Shown here: positions 6,443 through 12,407 of the stretch, piece by piece | How the letters are laid out: every line of letters starts with the position of its first letter | Numbering within the stretch: position 1 is the stretch's first letter | From: Treponema sp. | GTDB taxonomy: Bacteria > Spirochaetota > Spirochaetia > Treponematales > Breznakiellaceae | Direction of reading: 5' to 3' | Assembly: GCA_031278025.1 (NCBI GenBank) | Contig: JAITLF010000362.1 | Location: forward strand, 1-12,407 | DNA: 12,407 nucleotides | Made by a program: the position numbers and the translations under genes | The notes under the pieces: generated by a model | Seen by the model: only the letters and a program-made list of their open reading frames with translations | Databases searched by the model: none | What the model was told of the DNA's origin: nothing

Positions 6443-7579
6443 ATGAACAGACAGCGTTTTTATGTGAAAATGGTGGTAAGCTCCCTGCTCCGCCGCCGTT
6501 CCCGGATGATCGTGGCGCTGTTGGCGGTGGCTATCGGCGCGACTATCCTGTCGGGGCTTATCACGATCTATTACGATATACCCCGGCAGATGGGCCAGGA
6601 GTTCCGGTCCTATGGGACGAATTTTGTGATGATCCCCGGCGGGACCGAGGCGGCTATGGAACCCGCTATGGTACGGACCGCCCTAAGCTACCTGCCTGCG
6701 GCGGACCTTATCGGGGCCGCGCCCTACCGGTACCGGATGGTGAAGATCAACGAACAGCCGTTTATGGCCGCTGGGACCAGCCTGGCCGAAGTCCGGAAGA
6801 CCAGCCCCTACTGGTTTGTTTCCGGACGCTGGCCCGAAGCCGCCGGGGAAGCCTTGATAGGCCAGGAAGTGGCGGACACCATACGCCTCCCGGCCGGGAG
6901 CGGCTTTACCATTACCGGGACCGGGCCTTCGGGAGAATCCTTTAGCCGGGACTTTGTCGTTTCAGGGATCATGCAGTCCGGTGGGACCGAGGAAGCCTTC
7001 ATCTTCATGTCGCTGGAAGATTTCGAGGCCATGATCGGCGGGGCCGGAAAGATCGATGTGGTGGAATGCAGCATCTCCGCTTCCGCTGAGACGCTGGAGC
7101 TTCTTGCCCAGCGGATACGCGCGGAAGTGGGCGGGGTAAGCCCCCGGCTGGTAAAGCGGGTTACCGAATCCGAGGGGGCGGTACTCACCAAACTCCAGTT
7201 ACTGGTATACCTGGTAACGGTGATCGTCCTCCTGCTTATTATGATCTGCGTGGCCACTACCATGATGGCGGTGGTAGCGGAACGGCGCAAAGAAATAGGG
7301 CTGCGGAAGGCCTTGGGAGCGGCCAACCGCAGCCTGGCGGCGGAGTTCCTGGGGGAGGGAATCTTCCTCGGCGGCTTTGGGGGGCTTTTGGGGGCGGGCT
7401 TCGGGTTTGTTTTTGCCCAGGGGGTAGCCCTTAACGTGTTTAACCGGTCCGTTACCTTTTTGCCCCTGCTCCTGCCGCTTACCGTGCTGGCATCGGTTAT
7501 CATCACCGGCATCGCCTGCATCATCCCGGTACGGAACGCCACCGACGTGGACCCGGCCATTGTCTTGCGAGGAGAATAA
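6443..7579 (+). CDS. FtsX/MacB-type ABC transporter permease 2
   Basis: A 378-aa permease, shorter than its neighbour but with the same plan: N-terminal helix (about 22-43), extracytoplasmic core (about 45-250), then three FtsX helices (about 253-277, 300-326, 337-361). ERRKEIGLRKALGA (280-293) is the ATPase-contact segment, and it ends DPAIVLRGE. The two permeases share the pattern SEGA(I/V)L.K.QLL just before the first FtsX helix, showing common ancestry. The gene starts 6 nt after the previous stop with only a weak ribosome-binding site (TAGGCGG), so translational coupling is likely. MacB-type systems move lipoproteins, peptides or signals rather than solutes through a pore, so a direct iron-pump role should not be assumed. 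Confidence 0.9.
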   Translation: MNRQRFYVKMVVSSLLRRRSRMIVALLAVAIGATILSGLITIYYDIPRQMGQEFRSYGTNFVMIPGGTEAAMEPAMVRTALSYLPAADLIGAAPYRYRMVKINEQPFMAAGTSLAEVRKTSPYWFVSGRWPEAAGEALIGQEVADTIRLPAGSGFTITGTGPSGESFSRDFVVSGIMQSGGTEEAFIFMSLEDFEAMIGGAGKIDVVECSISASAETLELLAQRIRAEVGGVSPRLVKRVTESEGAVLTKLQLLVYLVTVIVLLLIMICVATTMMAVVAERRKEIGLRKALGAANRSLAAEFLGEGIFLGGFGGLLGAGFGFVFAQGVALNVFNRSVTFLPLLLPLTVLASVIITGIACIIPVRNATDVDPAIVLRGE

Positions 7580-7582
7580 CAC

Positions 7583-8275
7583 ATGGATTTGTTGGAGTTA
7601 AAGGACATATCGAAAGTTTACGGCCAGCTTAAGGCCCTGCGGGATATCAACCTGACGGTACGGCAGGGGGAATGGCTTGCCATCATGGGGCCTTCCGGGT
7701 CGGGGAAAACCACGATGATGAACATCATCGGCTGTATGGATAAGCCGTCCGCCGGGCAGGTGATTCTGGACGGCGTGAACATTTCCCAGGAGAGCGCCCG
7801 GAACCTCACCACCGTAAGGCGGGACAAGATCGGCCTCATCTTTCAGCAGTTCCATCTGGTGAGCTACCTTACCGCCCTGGAAAACGTCATGGTTGCCCAG
7901 TACTACCACAGCATGCCTGATGAAAAAGAGGCCCTGGAAGCCCTGGACCGGGTGGGCCTGGCCTCCCGGTCCAGGCACCTTCCCAGCCAGCTTTCCGGCG
8001 GGGAGCAGCAGCGGGTCTGTATAGCCAGGGCGCTCATCAATTACCCCATGCTGATCCTGGCGGACGAACCGACGGGAAACCTGGACGAGGCCAACGAGCA
8101 GATCGTCATCGGGATTTTTAAGAAGCTCCATGCCGAAGGCAGCACTATCATCGTGGTAACCCACGACCCGGAAGTGGCGGAAGACGCGGAACGGACCGTC
8201 GTGCTGGAGCACGGGCGGATAGCGCGGATTGCCGGGAATGGGGCGCAGCGTCAAAAAGGAGGGGATCCGGCATGA
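7583..8275 (+). CDS. LolD/MacB-type ABC transporter ATP-binding protein
   Basis: A 230-aa nucleotide-binding subunit with all key motifs: Walker A GPSGSGKT (36-43), Q-loop FQQFH (87-91), signature LSGGEQQR (137-144), Walker B LILADE (157-162) with catalytic E162, D-loop GNLDE (165-169) and H-loop H194 in VVTHD. The sequence is closest in style to LolD/MacB/SalX ATPases, which pair with FtsX-type permeases, in agreement with the two preceding genes. AGGAG at 7570-7574, inside the end of the previous gene, supports ATG 7583. The gene begins 3 nt after the upstream stop, and its own TGA overlaps the next ATG. It acts at the cytoplasmic face of the inner membrane. Confidence 0.95.
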   Translation: MDLLELKDISKVYGQLKALRDINLTVRQGEWLAIMGPSGSGKTTMMNIIGCMDKPSAGQVILDGVNISQESARNLTTVRRDKIGLIFQQFHLVSYLTALENVMVAQYYHSMPDEKEALEALDRVGLASRSRHLPSQLSGGEQQRVCIARALINYPMLILADEPTGNLDEANEQIVIGIFKKLHAEGSTIIVVTHDPEVAEDAERTVVLEHGRIARIAGNGAQRQKGGDPA

Positions 8276-8694
8276 AAAGATACGGCTGTTGTGTGTTTTC
8301 CCTTGCCGTGCTGTTGGCGGCGGCGGGCTGCGGAAGCCGGGGGTATGCCGACGGGGTGTATTCTGGAAGGAGCGGCCCGGACGATACCGGGGCGTGGGGG
8401 GAAGTAACGCTCACCATCGCGGGGGAGCGGGTCGCCAACTGCCGGTTTGTAACCCGGCAGAAGGACGGAACCGTTAAGGACGAAAACTATGGCACGGTAA
8501 ACGGGAAGATTTCCAACCGGGATTACTACGACAAGGCCCAGCTTGCGGTCAGGGCCATGGCGCGCTATGCCGAAGCCTTCCGGGAGACCGGGGACCTGCG
8601 AAAGGTTGAAGCGGTCAGCGGGGCCACCATAGCCTTTGATCAGTTTACCGAGGCGGTGGAACGCGCCCTGGAAACGGCAAAGAAGTCCCGGTAG
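8272..8694 (+). CDS. FMN-binding domain lipoprotein
   Basis: A 140-aa lipoprotein. Residues 1-19 are a signal peptide, and LLAAAGC gives a lipobox with lipidation at C20. The rest is a single FMN_bind domain: DGVYSGRSG near 27-35, a beta-strand segment with VTLTIAGERVANCRF (45-59), and the flavinylation-type motif EAVSGAT (113-119). T119 is the expected site of covalent FMN attachment by an ApbE enzyme; no apbE is in the window. The motif has Glu where Asp is usual. AAGGAGG (about 8255-8261) precedes ATG 8272, which overlaps the ATPase stop as ATGA, so it is the last gene of the iron operon. The lipid anchor and flavin suggest extracytoplasmic electron transfer serving the DUF2318 protein, P19 or FTR1; this is inference. 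Confidence 0.9.
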   Translation: MKRYGCCVFSLAVLLAAAGCGSRGYADGVYSGRSGPDDTGAWGEVTLTIAGERVANCRFVTRQKDGTVKDENYGTVNGKISNRDYYDKAQLAVRAMARYAEAFRETGDLRKVEAVSGATIAFDQFTEAVERALETAKKSR

Positions 8695-8697
8695 CTT

Positions 8698-8738
8698 CGG
8701 GGGGCCGAGCCGCACGGAAGCCTAACCGGCACCCCCCG
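8698..8738. terminator. Possible bidirectional terminator between convergent genes
   Basis: CGGGGGG (8698-8704) pairs with CCCCCCG (8732-8738), and CCG/CGG inside extends the stem past a 2-nt bulge. It lies 3 nt after the FMN-lipoprotein stop and about 25 nt before the end of the convergent glycosyltransferase gene. No T-run follows on either strand, so termination efficiency is uncertain. Confidence 0.45.
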
Positions 8739-8763
8739 CTGTCCTTCTGTTCTACAGCTTGTA

Positions 8764-10821
8764 TTACCGATATTTTTTCAGTATTGTTCTTTTGGCATTC
8801 ACTCGTATCTTTACTGTGTTTTTATCATCTATGCCATATATTGCCATCTGTTTATACATATCGCTTTCAGAATCAAAGCCGAGCGGATTTACATATAAAA
8901 CGTCATATTGGGCGCCTGGTGTATAATACGGCAATTGATTATATTCATAAAAATCAGCATAATTTGAATAGCGTAATAAGTATCGCTTTTCAAAATCCGT
9001 GTATTCGTGTTGAATCATGGGGACGCCTTCTTTATCGTGGTCCAAATAGAATAATTCAAGGTTATGCTTTTCTGTGTGGGCATTAGCATCACGGATGATA
9101 TAGGCCTGACTTTCCTTGTATTCTCCACTCCACAAATTCGCTTCATACCCGGTTAGCATAATCGAATATATAAAAATACCACCTACGGGCATAGCAAACT
9201 TTACCGGAACCGATGTTAAAAAAACTGATGGTATTACAAGCAAAAAAGGAACACAAATGACAAGGTATTTCTCGACAAGCATAGGCCTTACCAATGAAAT
9301 AATAAAAGCAACCATAAAGATCATGCCAGCCGAAAAGACCGCGTAGTCGATCAGGTGATATTTATTTTCAGTACTATTTGTGCTGAAGAATATATTTTTA
9401 CGCACATGGAAATAAACGAACACAACGATTGGAACAAGAGCGGCCAAGAGCATAAATACCATGCCTGGTTTCGGAATCCATGTATTAAAACTTTTGTCAA
9501 ACAACGCCTTCGAAAAAGCAGTATAAACAAAAAATGGAAGGAGCGAAAGGGCGGTAATTATGTTTCCCAATAGAAACGAAACAATGTTCCTCCACGAAAA
9601 ATTTTTTCGCCTTAATGCGCTACATAAGAAAAAGAGAAAATTGGCAATAACCGCAAAGACGCCATAATAGTGAGTGTTTACTATAAGTATACACGGTATG
9701 ATATACCATACCATATTTTTGATGGTTTGACAGCGTATAAAAACCAAAAATCGAAGTGCGACAATCGAAATGAGAAACACTTCAAGGATATATCCCCGCA
9801 TTTGCTGTGAAACATCAATTAGATAGGTATTGGTTGCCATCAATAAGGCGGCCAGGAAGCCCGCTTTCTTCCCGGAAAAAGATACGGTTACTACATACAT
9901 TGAAATAATGGCGGCTGTTCCAATTAACACAGAAAGCATACGCCCGCTTTGTTCCGACCAGCCAAACAACATAAACCACAATCGCAAACAAATAAAATAA
10001 AGCGGTGGATTGCCCGGATCGCCCATGGTGTTTAAAAATGCCTGATGCGGATTTGATGCTAGCCCCGCACTATAGAGTTCATCATACCAGGCGGAATTCT
10101 GGACATATCCGTTGATTCTTAATAAAAACCCTATGAGCGCTATAGCCGCAAGTATAAATATTTCGGTTAATCGGTTCTTTTTATATGCGGCGGCAATTTG
10201 CGATTGCAATCCCGATTGGTACAGAAAAAATAAGCATAGCACAAAAAACCATGTCATAAAATACCTAGCAGGATATACAAAAAAGGCCATACTTGCTTGA
10301 AGAATGAAATTGAAGTCTCCATACCAGTTAATCCATCGGGCCATAACCGATTTTTTATACTGTAAATTAGGTAGACGGTACAACGTGTATCCGTCTTGTT
10401 CTATGCCCTTCAATGCGAGTATATCAGCGCCAGAAAAATAAAAAAATTTATTGCCGATAAAAATACTTATTCCATCTATCGCCGTTAAGATTTCAACCGC
10501 GTGTTCTTGCGGCAATCTAAGAAAAACATCATATATATAACGCGATATGCTGCCTGTGCCGACATCCGTGTGCAATATAATAGTCTTCATGGTCTCACTA
10601 TATTCGGTTGTAGGGGATAATTGAAACACCGTTTCTCCACTGGTTAACAGCGCCATGATCGACATAAACCGCGCATAGTTTTTATTAACTTCTATATTTA
10701 TATTCACCGGGGCTTTTAGGTTAACAAGCAGGGACAATGTGGTACGTGTATGATACGCAACGGACACACCTATTCCTGCTATACAAAGCATGGTAAATAT
10801 AGTTCGCATTAATTTATTCAT
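8764..10821 (-). CDS. GT-C (GT39/ArnT-like) membrane glycosyltransferase with long N-terminal extension
   Basis: A 685-aa polytopic protein. From about residue 218 it follows the PMT_2/GT39 pattern: a membrane helix, then the first extracytoplasmic loop with AWYDELYSAGL (244-254, acidic pair D247-E248), GNPPLYF (270-276), R294, and a KKAGFLAALLMATN...QQMRGY stretch (318-344). Enzymes of this fold move a sugar from a polyprenyl-phosphate donor to a lipid, glycan or protein outside the inner membrane. The first 215 residues are unusual: a helix (8-30), a soluble part of about 140 residues, and a second helix (186-202). A soluble tail follows about 560. AGGAGG about 5 nt upstream supports the start. 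The ATG overlaps the stop of the GT2 gene as ATGA, so the pair is translationally coupled. The gene is AT-rich compared with the iron operon. Acceptor and sugar are unknown. Confidence 0.82.
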   Translation of the reverse strand: MNKLMRTIFTMLCIAGIGVSVAYHTRTTLSLLVNLKAPVNINIEVNKNYARFMSIMALLTSGETVFQLSPTTEYSETMKTIILHTDVGTGSISRYIYDVFLRLPQEHAVEILTAIDGISIFIGNKFFYFSGADILALKGIEQDGYTLYRLPNLQYKKSVMARWINWYGDFNFILQASMAFFVYPARYFMTWFFVLCLFFLYQSGLQSQIAAAYKKNRLTEIFILAAIALIGFLLRINGYVQNSAWYDELYSAGLASNPHQAFLNTMGDPGNPPLYFICLRLWFMLFGWSEQSGRMLSVLIGTAAIISMYVVTVSFSGKKAGFLAALLMATNTYLIDVSQQMRGYILEVFLISIVALRFLVFIRCQTIKNMVWYIIPCILIVNTHYYGVFAVIANFLFFLCSALRRKNFSWRNIVSFLLGNIITALSLLPFFVYTAFSKALFDKSFNTWIPKPGMVFMLLAALVPIVVFVYFHVRKNIFFSTNSTENKYHLIDYAVFSAGMIFMVAFIISLVRPMLVEKYLVICVPFLLVIPSVFLTSVPVKFAMPVGGIFIYSIMLTGYEANLWSGEYKESQAYIIRDANAHTEKHNLELFYLDHDKEGVPMIQHEYTDFEKRYLLRYSNYADFYEYNQLPYYTPGAQYDVLYVNPLGFDSESDMYKQMAIYGIDDKNTVKIRVNAKRTILKKYR

Positions 10822-11996
10822 TTGTTCCTCCTAAAAACGATGAATTTTGATATGATAAAATTAACAACCATCCCGGCAAGAATCCCGCAAGCCAGGGCGA
10901 TAAATTTGAGTGGCGGCATGAAGTATGCTAACACCGCTGTCATTACCAGGATATTCACGGCAAGACCTGCTAAGGAACCACTTAGAAAAGTAAGCCATTT
11001 TTTTATAGACAGCACCGTTTGCCGGGTATTCCGCGCAAATGACCATTTATGATTAATGATATAATTTTGTGTGCCGGCAATTAAAAAACAGCCGATGCTA
11101 ACTGGTATTTCAGGCATCCCAAATGTATCTGCAAAAATAAAAAAGATGATAAGATTTGTTACCGTTCCCAGTCCGCCAACCACACAAAATCTTATAACTT
11201 GGCTAAACGCGGTATCCACAAGGGCATCTTGTTTTATCCTCCAGACATTCAGCAATGCCTCAAAAAATATCTTTTTTGACATCTTCGATTTTCCATGCGT
11301 TCTGTCCACAAAAACAATAGGTATTTCTTTAATCCTCAATCCTGTTTTCCATGCTTTGTATTTTATTTCTACCTGAAACGAATAGCCGTTAGAAACGATG
11401 TTTTTCAGTCCAATTTTCTCCAACGCAGTACTCGTCCACATAGTGAAACCGCCTGTTAAGTCTTTTATTGGACAGCCTAAAACCATTCGCGCATACAGCG
11501 AGCCGCCCTTTGATATAAAATTACGAAAGGCGGACCAGCCTTCTATTCCGCCCTTTGGTATATTCCGCGAGCCTATAATAACATCGTAGGTTTGTATTTC
11601 AGCAAACATTATGGGAATGTACTTGGGATTGTGCGAAAAGTCGGCGTCTATTTCTAAAAATACGCGGTAATTTCTGGTACGCCCCCATTCAAACGCAGCG
11701 CGGTAAGCTACTCCAAGCCCCTGTTTTTGCGGGCGTTTTAGCAGATGTAATCGTTCCGGAAATTGTTCGATTAAATTCTCAACGATTGCCGCCGTTCCAT
11801 CCGGTGAATTATCATCAATAACAAGAACATCGGCACAGGCTGGCATCGTATTGAAAACTGCATTGATAAACGGTTCAATATTTTCCGCTTCGTTATAGGT
11901 AGGAACACAAATTAATGCCTCTAAGGGGGAAGCCCCCTTGACAAACGCTAATGCGCCATTAGACTGCTCTTGGCTCTTGGCTCTTGGCTCTTGCAT
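10818..11996 (-). CDS. GT2 polyprenol-phosphate sugar synthase (DPM1-like) fused to GtrA domain
   Basis: A 392-aa fusion. Residues 27-255 are a GT2 domain of the dolichol-phosphate-mannose synthase type: CVPTYNEAENIEP (30-42), VIDDNSPDGT (59-68), metal-binding DAD (117-119), GSRN (142-145), DLTGGF (179-184), and DRTHGKSKMS (231-240). Residues 266-386 are a GtrA domain with four helices (266-288, 296-316, 335-358, 364-384). It should make a polyprenyl-phosphate sugar on the cytoplasmic face, with GtrA helping membrane attachment or flipping; the next gene is a plausible user. ATG 11996 has only a weak AGAGAG upstream, and a TGA closes the frame above it. Codons 2-11 are built from four copies of the 7-bp repeat CAAGAGC, so a change of copy number would shift the frame. 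Confidence 0.88.
   Translation of the reverse strand: MQEPRAKSQEQSNGALAFVKGASPLEALICVPTYNEAENIEPFINAVFNTMPACADVLVIDDNSPDGTAAIVENLIEQFPERLHLLKRPQKQGLGVAYRAAFEWGRTRNYRVFLEIDADFSHNPKYIPIMFAEIQTYDVIIGSRNIPKGGIEGWSAFRNFISKGGSLYARMVLGCPIKDLTGGFTMWTSTALEKIGLKNIVSNGYSFQVEIKYKAWKTGLRIKEIPIVFVDRTHGKSKMSKKIFFEALLNVWRIKQDALVDTAFSQVIRFCVVGGLGTVTNLIIFFIFADTFGMPEIPVSIGCFLIAGTQNYIINHKWSFARNTRQTVLSIKKWLTFLSGSLAGLAVNILVMTAVLAYFMPPLKFIALACGILAGMVVNFIISKFIVFRRNK
11966..11993 (-). repeat. Heptanucleotide tandem repeat (CAAGAGC)x4 at the GT2 start
   Basis: Four perfect copies (plus-strand GCTCTTG at 11966, 11973, 11980 and 11987) directly abut the GT2 start codon at 11994-11996. Seven is not a multiple of three, so slipped-strand gain or loss of a copy changes which upstream ATG reads into the GT2 domain. 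Only four copies are present, so slippage is expected to be slow. Confidence 0.9.
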
Positions 11997-12020
11997 GTCT
12001 CTCTTGTATCATAAAATAAC

Positions 12021-12143
12021 TCATTTGTAAAGGCTGTTCCAAACCCCGCGCAGGGCGAGCGCATTAAAAAAGGAGTTTTCCAGGGACCGCAGGGCCGAAG
12101 TATAACCTTCAAAGAAATCCGCGCTGAAAGACGCAATGGTCAT
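12021..12143 (-). CDS. 40-aa small protein of unknown function
   Basis: I do not recognise this protein. It begins MTIASFSADFFEGY and ends RGVWNSLYK, with an aromatic-rich amphipathic look and no signal peptide. It is supported by a strong Shine-Dalgarno, AAAGGAGG, 6 nt before the ATG, and by its start overlapping the stop of the upstream ORF fragment as ATGA. Its codons are GC-rich, unlike the glycosyltransferase genes that follow. Its TGA overlaps another ATG at 12024 as ATGA; that ATG opens a short frame ending just after the heptamer repeat. The last codons carry the 14-bp sequence also found at the end of tRNA-Thr, so the C-terminus may be a recombined end and the protein a fragment of a longer one. 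Confidence 0.5.
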   Translation of the reverse strand: MTIASFSADFFEGYTSALRSLENSFFNALALRGVWNSLYK

Positions 12144-12244
12144 GCCGTGCCTCCTTTGGCACGGAGGCAGGCGGCCTCCATTAGGTCTTTGTAGGAGGCG
12201 TAGCCGAGCGTCTGGGCCAGGGCCAGGCCCACGGCATCAGGAAT
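12140..12244 (-). pseudogene. 3' fragment of an unknown gene, probably cut by a mobile element
   Basis: An open stretch of 34 codons, beginning DAVGLALAQTLGYASYKDL soon after a TAA at 12245-12247 and ending RAKGGTA-stop. It has no start codon near the 5' end, is GC-rich, and its stop overlaps the next ORF's ATG as ATGA, which is how real gene ends look. The frame closes where AT-rich text leading to the transposase-like ORF begins, so insertion of that element is the simplest reason for the missing 5' part. Function is not recognised. Confidence 0.45.
12145..12164 (-). promoter_or_regulatory. Hairpin covering the Shine-Dalgarno of the small ORF
   Basis: On the minus strand CCGTGCC and GGCACGG pair perfectly around the 6-nt loop AAAGGA. 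The AAAGGAGG ribosome-binding site spans loop and 3' arm, so it would be partly hidden unless ribosomes finishing the upstream ORF open the stem. This fits the ATGA overlap and implies translational coupling. Confidence 0.5.
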
Positions 12245-12272
12245 TTAAAGTATCAAAAAACTATGCTAAAAT
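12244..12272 (+). promoter_or_regulatory. Probable promoter of the transposase-like gene
   Basis: TTTAAA (12244-12249), a 17-bp spacer, then TG-c-TAAAAT (12264-12272), an extended -10 with 5/6 match. Transcription would begin at or just before the ATG at 12279, so the transcript would be leaderless or nearly so. Promoters this close to the gene are common at insertion-sequence ends. Confidence 0.4.
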
Positions 12273-12278
12273 AGGAGT

Positions 12279-12407
12279 ATGGGCAGGGAACTCTTTAAAC
12301 AATTGATAGGCAATTTTGGACGGATGTGTGGGCAGATACCGGACAACAGGCGGCCCGGACACAATGAGCGCTACCGGATAGCCGACATTGTGAAAAGCGC
12401 CTTCGGG
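12279..12407 (+). CDS. Probable transposase, N-terminal 43 codons (runs off the window)
   Basis: The frame from ATG 12279 stays open to the window end. It contains QIPDNRRPGHNERYRIADIVKSAFG (residues 19-43), which resembles the conserved N-terminal text of several DDE transposase families, in which an (I/L)PD-x-RR-x-G block is followed by a hydrophilic link and a DI(V/L) helix. AGGAG lies at 12273-12277, only one base from the ATG, too close for a normal Shine-Dalgarno. The gene would be the left part of an insertion sequence whose end lies near 12240-12250. Family and completeness cannot be judged from this fragment. Confidence 0.5.
   Translation, partial: MGRELFKQLIGNFGRMCGQIPDNRRPGHNERYRIADIVKSAFG

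Noticed and set aside
6808..7608. 266-aa minus-strand ORF opposite permease 2
   Set aside because: Low-complexity Ser/Thr/Arg/Pro translation with no domain; permease 2 on the other strand has full FtsX signatures.
7598..8254. 218-aa minus-strand ORF opposite the ABC ATPase
   Set aside because: It mirrors a complete ATPase with all motifs; there is no start context and no family resemblance.
11948..12136. 62-aa minus-strand ORF across the heptamer repeat
   Set aside because: It lies out of frame with both the 40-aa ORF, which has a strong Shine-Dalgarno, and the GT2 gene, and it has no ribosome-binding site.

Overview
The window looks like a piece of a spirochaete chromosome, most likely a Treponema-group bacterium. 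The strongest hints are a Tp34/P19-type periplasmic iron protein next to an FTR1 permease, lipoprotein and Shine-Dalgarno style, and a genome that mixes GC-rich genes with an AT-rich accessory block. This assignment is inference; no rRNA or other phylogenetic marker is present.

Layout. Positions 1-118 hold six head-to-tail copies of a 21-bp repeat. A single crotonase-family enoyl-CoA hydratase (206-1012) follows, then a tRNA-Thr(UGU) (1132-1204) with its own promoter. Positions 1205-1431 are a regulatory region with a clear -35/-10 and two inverted repeats. It drives a seven-gene plus-strand iron-uptake operon (1432-8694): FTR1 iron permease, P19/Tp34 periplasmic metal-binding protein, DUF2318 polytopic Fe-S-type protein, two FtsX/MacB-type permeases, a LolD/MacB-type ATPase, and an FMN-binding lipoprotein. 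All junctions after the third gene are tight (12, 6 and 3 nt, then an ATGA overlap). Only the P19-DUF2318 gap is long (200 nt), and it is full of potential RNA structure.

From about 8760 to 12030 the DNA becomes visibly AT-rich and the genes run on the minus strand: a polyprenol-phosphate-sugar-synthase-like GT2 fused to a GtrA domain (10818-11996), then an overlapping 685-aa GT-C membrane glycosyltransferase (8764-10821). Together they look like a lipid-linked sugar donor synthase plus the membrane transferase that uses the donor. The GT2 start codon is followed directly by four copies of a 7-bp repeat, a length that shifts frame when the copy number changes.

Upstream of the GT2 on the same strand the DNA is GC-rich again. 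It holds a 40-aa small ORF with a strong Shine-Dalgarno (12021-12143), which overlaps the 3' end of a truncated ORF (12140-12244). The window ends in the first 43 codons of a probable transposase (12279 onward), which may have cut off that ORF.

How the genes work together: in the related Campylobacter system (FTR1/P19/Cj1660-Cj1665 type), P19 holds metal in the periplasm, FTR1 moves iron across the inner membrane, and the Fe-S membrane protein, the FtsX-like ABC unit and thioredoxin-like proteins are accessory. Here the last place is taken by a lipid-anchored flavoprotein, suggesting that flavin-mediated electron delivery replaces or supplements thiol chemistry.
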